Origin: JAVBMJ01 sp031552535
GTDB lineage: Bacteria > Bacteroidota > Bacteroidia > Bacteroidales > Rikenellaceae
Length of the DNA: 8,549 bases
Direction: 5' to 3'
Assembly: GCA_031552535.1 (NCBI GenBank)
Contig: JAVBMJ010000055.1
Span: 1 to 8,549 of the forward strand
The position numbers were made by a program, and so were the translations under genes. Each line of letters begins with the position of its first letter. The first letter of the stretch is position 1. The notes below the pieces were generated by a model. The model saw nothing but the letters and a program-made list of their open reading frames with translations, was not told the origin of the DNA and did not search any database. This document shows positions 6,179 through 8,549 of the stretch, piece after piece.

Positions 6179-6742
6179 TAAAGCAGTTCCTCAGTTCCCG
6201 CTGGAAAATTGGCCAGGCTCCGACTGTTCCGGTATTCTTCCTGTTTCTTTTTCGGTAATTTACCGATGACTTCCGAGTGCCGGATAAGTTCCTTAATCAG
6301 GTCGTCGGGTACGTCGCTTTCCAGAATAACCCAGTTCCACAACATGGTCTTAAAATCGTCGGGGACGATACCGTTGTATTTATCACGCAACCCGACCGAC
6401 CTCTGGGGATCACACTTAGAAACCGTTTAAATTTCCTATGGAAAGTATTGTAAGTTCTTCCGGGCCGCTTTTCGCATGAAAATTTCGTTACATAGAACAC
6501 CGCTATGCGCCTCTATTTTCACGCAAAAATCATCACCGGAATATACTTAAACCTTTTTCCATAGGAAAATTAAACAGTTTCTTAAGATATGCTTTGAAAA
6601 TGCAGTCTTTGGGTTCCAATGGGATATATACAAACACTTTTCCCATTATTTTGCACACCAGCACATTGCGATTCTGCAAAAAGATCGACTCTTCCGCCCC
6701 ATTTACCGACAGGCAATATTTGCGAAATTCCTCAATATCCAT
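6178..6742 (-). pseudogene. MmcQ/YjbR-family gene split by a 163-bp insertion
   Basis: The family (COG2315) comprises small proteins with a double-wing fold, often called DNA-binding; their role is not well defined. The N-terminal part starts at the ATG 6742 (MDIEEFRKYCLSVNGAEES, then VLVCKIMGKVFVYIPLEP). It reads into the element at residue ~53 and stops after an unrelated tail (NFPMEKGLSIFR). The C-terminal part (KCDPQRSVGLRDKYNG, WNWVILESDVPDDLIKELIRHS, KLPKKKQEEY) is open beyond the element but has only a TTG start. Removing 6419-6581 plus one TTA joins them in frame as AYLKCDPQRS, giving 132 codons plus stop and restoring the family's LKCDP...LR motif. The C-terminus continues ~17 residues past KLPKKKQEEY, longer than usual. 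The gene starts 52 nt after the DUF2752 stop and may have been co-transcribed with it. Confidence 0.85.
6419..6581. mobile_element. 163-bp MITE-like TIR element, subtype B, inside the mmcQ-like gene
   Basis: The left end GAAACCGTTTAAATTTCC (from 6419) and the right end (up to 6581) are inverted repeats over 26 bp with two mismatches; both continue as CTATGGAAA. Flanking TTA copies (6416-6418 and 6582-6584) are direct, and the uninterrupted site would be CTTAAG. The interior has a nested palindrome: GCATGAAAAT (6474-6483) against ATTTTCACGC, with CATAG and CTATG inside. There is no transposase gene. The core is shared with the element at 8268. The first 12 bp of its ends match subtype A, but the rest differs. 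Confidence 0.85.
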
Positions 6743-6794
6743 TTCAGATCAGCACTTTACTTATTTTATTACCGGGAAAGTATAAATCGGCGGC

Positions 6795-7187
6795 TCAGAA
6801 TCCGTATATGTTTCTCACCAACGTATATGCCATTATGATTATCAGTGTCGCATAAATGGCCTTTATGCCCGTTAGAGCCGCATAAAGTCGCGAGAAACGC
6901 TTTTTGCCACCACCATATTCAAGATACAGCAAAAGTGCAATATATGGCAAGGCAATAGCTAAAACTGGATTCAGCATAAACGCTTCTGCAAAATGCAGAT
7001 TAAGCAACTGATGCATGGCGCGGCCCGTACCGCAACCCGGGCAACTGAAACCGGTCACAGATCTTACCGGACACTTCGGATACCACTGGTTACCCGCAGG
7101 ATCGAATGCAAAAACAATTACGGAGGTAACAACCATGATCGCTACTACCGTAACAATAAGCATCCTGCGCATATATCGAAAATTCAT
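6795..7187 (-). CDS. DUF2752 family membrane protein
   Basis: The product has 130 residues and three hydrophobic segments: 9-28 (IVTVVAIMVVTSVIVFAF region), 72-90 (NPVLAIALPYIALLLYLE) and 104-123 (TGIKAIYATLIIIMAY). Between the first and second lies the DUF2752 signature YPKCPVRSVTGFSCPGCGTGRAMHQLL (36-62), with C39, C49 and C52. The family has no established function; the CPGCG motif suggests metal or redox chemistry, but that is inference. The ATG at 7187 is the likely start; M6 at 7172 is an alternative. The gene is downstream of, and in the same direction as, the GYF_2-CD225 gene, which matches a pairing I recall from Bacteroidetes. A GC-rich palindrome lies just upstream of its start. 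Confidence 0.85.
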   Translation of the reverse strand: MNFRYMRRMLIVTVVAIMVVTSVIVFAFDPAGNQWYPKCPVRSVTGFSCPGCGTGRAMHQLLNLHFAEAFMLNPVLAIALPYIALLLYLEYGGGKKRFSRLYAALTGIKAIYATLIIIMAYTLVRNIYGF

Positions 7188-7198
7188 ATGAGAACTTC

Positions 7199-7215
7199 AG
7201 GGCCGGCCCGGCCCT
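7199..7215. repeat. GC-rich palindrome just upstream of the DUF2752 start
   Basis: AGGGCCGG (7199-7206) and CCGGCCCT (7208-7215) are perfect reverse complements around one base. It begins 11 nt before the minus-strand ATG (7187), in the region where ribosomes bind, so a folded transcript could limit translation; an operator is the alternative. Neither role is proven. Confidence 0.6.
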
Positions 7216-7230
7216 TTGTTGTAGACTGTC

Positions 7231-7274
7231 ATATAAAGTCCAATAAGTTTGTGAAGATTTATTGGACTTTATAT
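7231..7274. repeat. 16-bp perfect inverted repeat in the DUF2752 leader
   Basis: ATATAAAGTCCAATAA (7231-7246) pairs perfectly with TTATTGGACTTTATAT (7259-7274) around a 12-nt loop. It lies 44-87 nt upstream of the DUF2752 ATG on the minus strand. It could be a hairpin in the leader, a weak terminator between the CD225 and DUF2752 genes, or another small palindromic repeat. The DNA between it and the element at 7434 holds no gene; a smaller hairpin-like GC patch (GCGCC/GGCGC) lies near 7325-7340. Confidence 0.7.
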
Positions 7275-7433
7275 AAATTGAAAGGAATTAATATACATAT
7301 CTACGCAAGCTGCATTTTTCGGCCCGGCGCCCATGGCGCTACGCCCAATTGCGGATTGCTTTTCAACCCGGAAATAACAACCAATGTAATTATGTATGTT
7401 ATTGCCTATTGAAAAACAGTAGTCGCACTCTCA

Positions 7434-7592
7434 GAAACTGTTTAAAAATATTACCGGAATTATTTTCACATACTCCCGGTAGTGTTTGTAGCCGGGATGA
7501 AACTGCATGTCGGAAATATGGGGCAATGACCGGAGGAAAAGAAAACCGGGAAAAGGAGTAAAAGAACGAGAGAAATACTTTTAAACCATCTC
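7434..7592. mobile_element. Decayed 159-bp subtype A TIR element overlapping the CD225 gene end
   Basis: The left end GAAACTGTTTAAAAATATTA (7434-7453) and following bases closely match the element at 192. The right end is degraded: read inward on the minus strand it is GAGATGGTTTAAAAGTATT, 15 of 19 identical to the left end. Inner right-side sequence (AAAAGAACGAGA) also matches the 192 element (AAAAGAACAAGA). Left flank TCA fits a TNA target, but the right flank GGA does not duplicate it. A small internal hairpin CCCGG/CCGGG is at 7475-7496. The last three codons and the stop of the CD225 gene fall in the right end. Confidence 0.6.
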
Positions 7593-8135
7593 GGATAATG
7601 CCTGCAATCCGACTCCCAGTAGTATCTGGGCTATGGTCCATATCACCGCAAACAGAAAGCCTACTCCGACAGAGACAAGAGTCCACATCCGTGCGCTTTT
7701 CGCAGCCTTCTCCGCCTCATCATACCTGCCTGCCGTCCAAAGCACATCGACTTTTGCAGCATACACTATGCCCGGAATACCGAACGGAGGACAGCACAAC
7801 ACCGTTGCAATAATTGCAAACGTAAGCCATGAGTCCGGCTTACCATCCGATTCGGGATATTGCGTTCTTTCCCCGCCGCCGGTACGTCTGGCGTTGTCCT
7901 GTGCGGTATCTTCCGCCATACGCGACGGAGGCATCTGCTGTCGTGGATATGTAACCGCGGGCTGCCCTTCCGCGAACAGAGTGTCCAACTCAGGCAGATC
8001 GCCTGCCGGAGTCCAATCGGCAATACCGGCATACCACACCATGGTATCCTTGCGTACGCCGGCCTTCGCAAGTTCCTCAAGAGAACATGGGCCGACCTGC
8101 TGTTCCGTCTGGTCTATATAGAAAAATCGTCTCAT
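7581..8135 (-). CDS. GYF_2 (DUF4339)-CD225/dispanin membrane protein
   Basis: The product has 184 residues from the ATG at 8135; AAGGTG about 8 nt upstream may serve as a ribosome site. Residues 2-54 are a GYF_2 domain: FFYIDQTEQQVGPCSLEEL, TMVWYAGIADWTPAGDLPEL. A polar linker (~55-98) follows. Residues 99-175 match the CD225/dispanin domain: PDSWLTFAIIATVLCCPPFG (100-119, with CC at 114-115), a loop with AGRYDEAEKAAKSARMW, and a second hydrophobic segment (151-174). Bacterial proteins of this type are probably membrane-anchored with a peptide-binding N-terminal domain; their job is unknown. The last codons, EMV-stop, lie in the diverged end of the element at 7434-7592, so the original C-terminus may have been replaced. 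DUF2752 lies downstream in the same direction. Confidence 0.88.
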   Translation of the reverse strand: MRRFFYIDQTEQQVGPCSLEELAKAGVRKDTMVWYAGIADWTPAGDLPELDTLFAEGQPAVTYPRQQMPPSRMAEDTAQDNARRTGGGERTQYPESDGKPDSWLTFAIIATVLCCPPFGIPGIVYAAKVDVLWTAGRYDEAEKAAKSARMWTLVSVGVGFLFAVIWTIAQILLGVGLQALSEMV

Positions 8136-8170
8136 GGAAGCACCTTGATTAAGAGGAATAATGGGCAAAG

Positions 8171-8230
8171 ATCAGATTTCAGAATTTGCATAAATACGTG
8201 TTGGAATTTATGCAGACTCTGAAATCTGAT
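8171..8230. repeat. 60-bp near-perfect palindrome upstream of the CD225 gene
   Basis: The arms 8171-8194 and 8207-8230 (24 bp each) are inverted with two mismatches around a 12-nt loop. The outer part is ATCAGATTTCAGA / TCTGAAATCTGAT. It ends 36 nt upstream of the CD225 ATG. On the minus strand its outer edge runs into GATCTTTG, a near match to the -7 consensus (TAnnTTTG), so the palindrome may overlap the promoter. The right arm, read on the minus strand, contains AGAGTCTGCATAAATT, similar to the start of the element at 8268 (AGAGTCTGTCTAAATT). Confidence 0.75.
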
Positions 8231-8267
8231 ATCCGCTACGGCCAACGTGCGTCGACGCCCGCTTTTA

Positions 8268-8400
8268 GAGTCTGTCTAAATTTCCTATGGAACATATTTG
8301 TCGTTTCTTTTTGGCCTCTTTTTTCGAAAATCTTGTTACATAGTCCCGCTATGCTCCTCGATTTTCGCGTAAAATAGTCCTGAAAATAATTCGCAACTAT
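8268..8400. mobile_element. Subtype B TIR element, left end and core only
   Basis: GAGTCTGTCTAAATTTCC (from 8268) continues with CTATGGAA, matching the end of the mmcQ insertion (6419) after its first ~8 bases. The shared core GTTACATAG...CCGCTATGC, CCTC, ATTTTC follows (about 8334-8372), with a nested hairpin CGAAAATC / GATTTTCG and CATAG / CTATG. It is preceded by TTA (8265-8267), as at the other two well-preserved copies. No matching right end is found before the tandem repeat at 8408, so the right boundary given is approximate. Confidence 0.6.
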
Positions 8401-8407
8401 TTTACAT

Positions 8408-8549
8408 AATATAGGATGCGCCTCGGCAATCTTTTGAAAGCAAGCTTTCACGATTGCCCTCGGCTTTCACTATATTTGAAGAATATGGGATGCGGCTCGG
8501 CATAGCTTTCGAACAAGTTCGACGCTCTGCCCTCACCTTTCACCATATT
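8408..8549 (+). repeat. Tandem ~74-bp hairpin repeat (two units), running off the window
   Basis: Unit 1 starts at 8408 and unit 2 at 8482. Shared words are ATATrGGATGCG, CTCGGCA, TGCCCTC and TTTCAC/CATATT. Unit 1 folds as GGCAATC (8425-8431) with GATTGCC (8452-8458) around GAAAGC-AA-GCTTTC. Unit 2 folds as GGCATAGC with GCTCTGCC (one mismatch) around TCGAAC-AA-GTTCGA. The stems differ in sequence but still pair. Unit 1 ends in TATATTTG (8471-8478), an exact TAnnTTTG match; unit 2 ends CATATT at the window edge. A gene beyond the window could be driven from here. Confidence 0.75.

Noticed and set aside
7231..7274. Invertible promoter switch flanked by inverted repeats
   Set aside because: The space between arms is only 12 nt, too short to hold a promoter, and no recombinase gene is present.
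7349..7561. 70-codon plus-strand frame across the 7434 element
   Set aside because: It contains LRNCLKILPELF, which also appears in the frame over the 192 element. This is only the translation of the shared TIR, not a conserved protein.
8408..8549. Possible CRISPR array in the tandem units
   Set aside because: Only two units of ~74 bp, with no constant repeat separated by unrelated spacers; the variation is within paired stems.

Overview
The window looks like chromosomal DNA from a gut-type Bacteroidales bacterium. The evidence is an exact Bacteroidetes -7 promoter motif (TAnnTTTG) before xseA and before the tRNA, weak or absent Shine-Dalgarno sites, Bacteroidetes-style versions of XseA, XseB, MiaB and a short ApbE, and a GYF_2-CD225 protein near a DUF2752 protein. 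GC-rich housekeeping genes alternate with AT-rich intergenic DNA. An Alistipes/Rikenellaceae-like genus is possible, but that is a guess.

Left part (1-422): no credible gene. It holds a small hairpin, a 12-bp direct repeat and a 161-bp element with terminal inverted repeats (TIRs) flanked by a TTA duplication. Core block (423-5649): a short ApbE-type FMN transferase on the minus strand is divergent from a plus-strand run of xseA, xseB, a zinc-ribbon SAM methyltransferase, ndk and miaB. These five genes are closely spaced (xseB and the methyltransferase overlap by 4 nt) and probably form one operon behind a promoter that leaves xseA nearly leaderless. A tRNA-Arg(UCU) with its own promoter and a strong terminator (5748-5923) closes this block.

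Right part (5924-8549): AT-rich, repeat-laden, genes on the minus strand. In transcription order these are a GYF_2-CD225 (dispanin-like) membrane protein, a DUF2752 membrane protein and an MmcQ/YjbR-family gene. The last is split by a 163-bp TIR element. Removing the element and one copy of its TTA duplication restores a 132-codon reading frame and the family's LKCDP motif, so this is a clear insertion event. A third element of nearly the same length (159 bp) ends on the last codons and stop of the CD225 gene. A fourth copy starts at 8268.

The main result is therefore a family of non-autonomous TIR elements of about 160 bp, in two subtypes. Two copies have a 3-bp TTA duplication and one lies inside a gene. 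The right edge adds a tandem hairpin repeat whose stems covary between units and whose first unit ends in a promoter -7 motif. I see no CRISPR array, transposase, phage gene or defence system.
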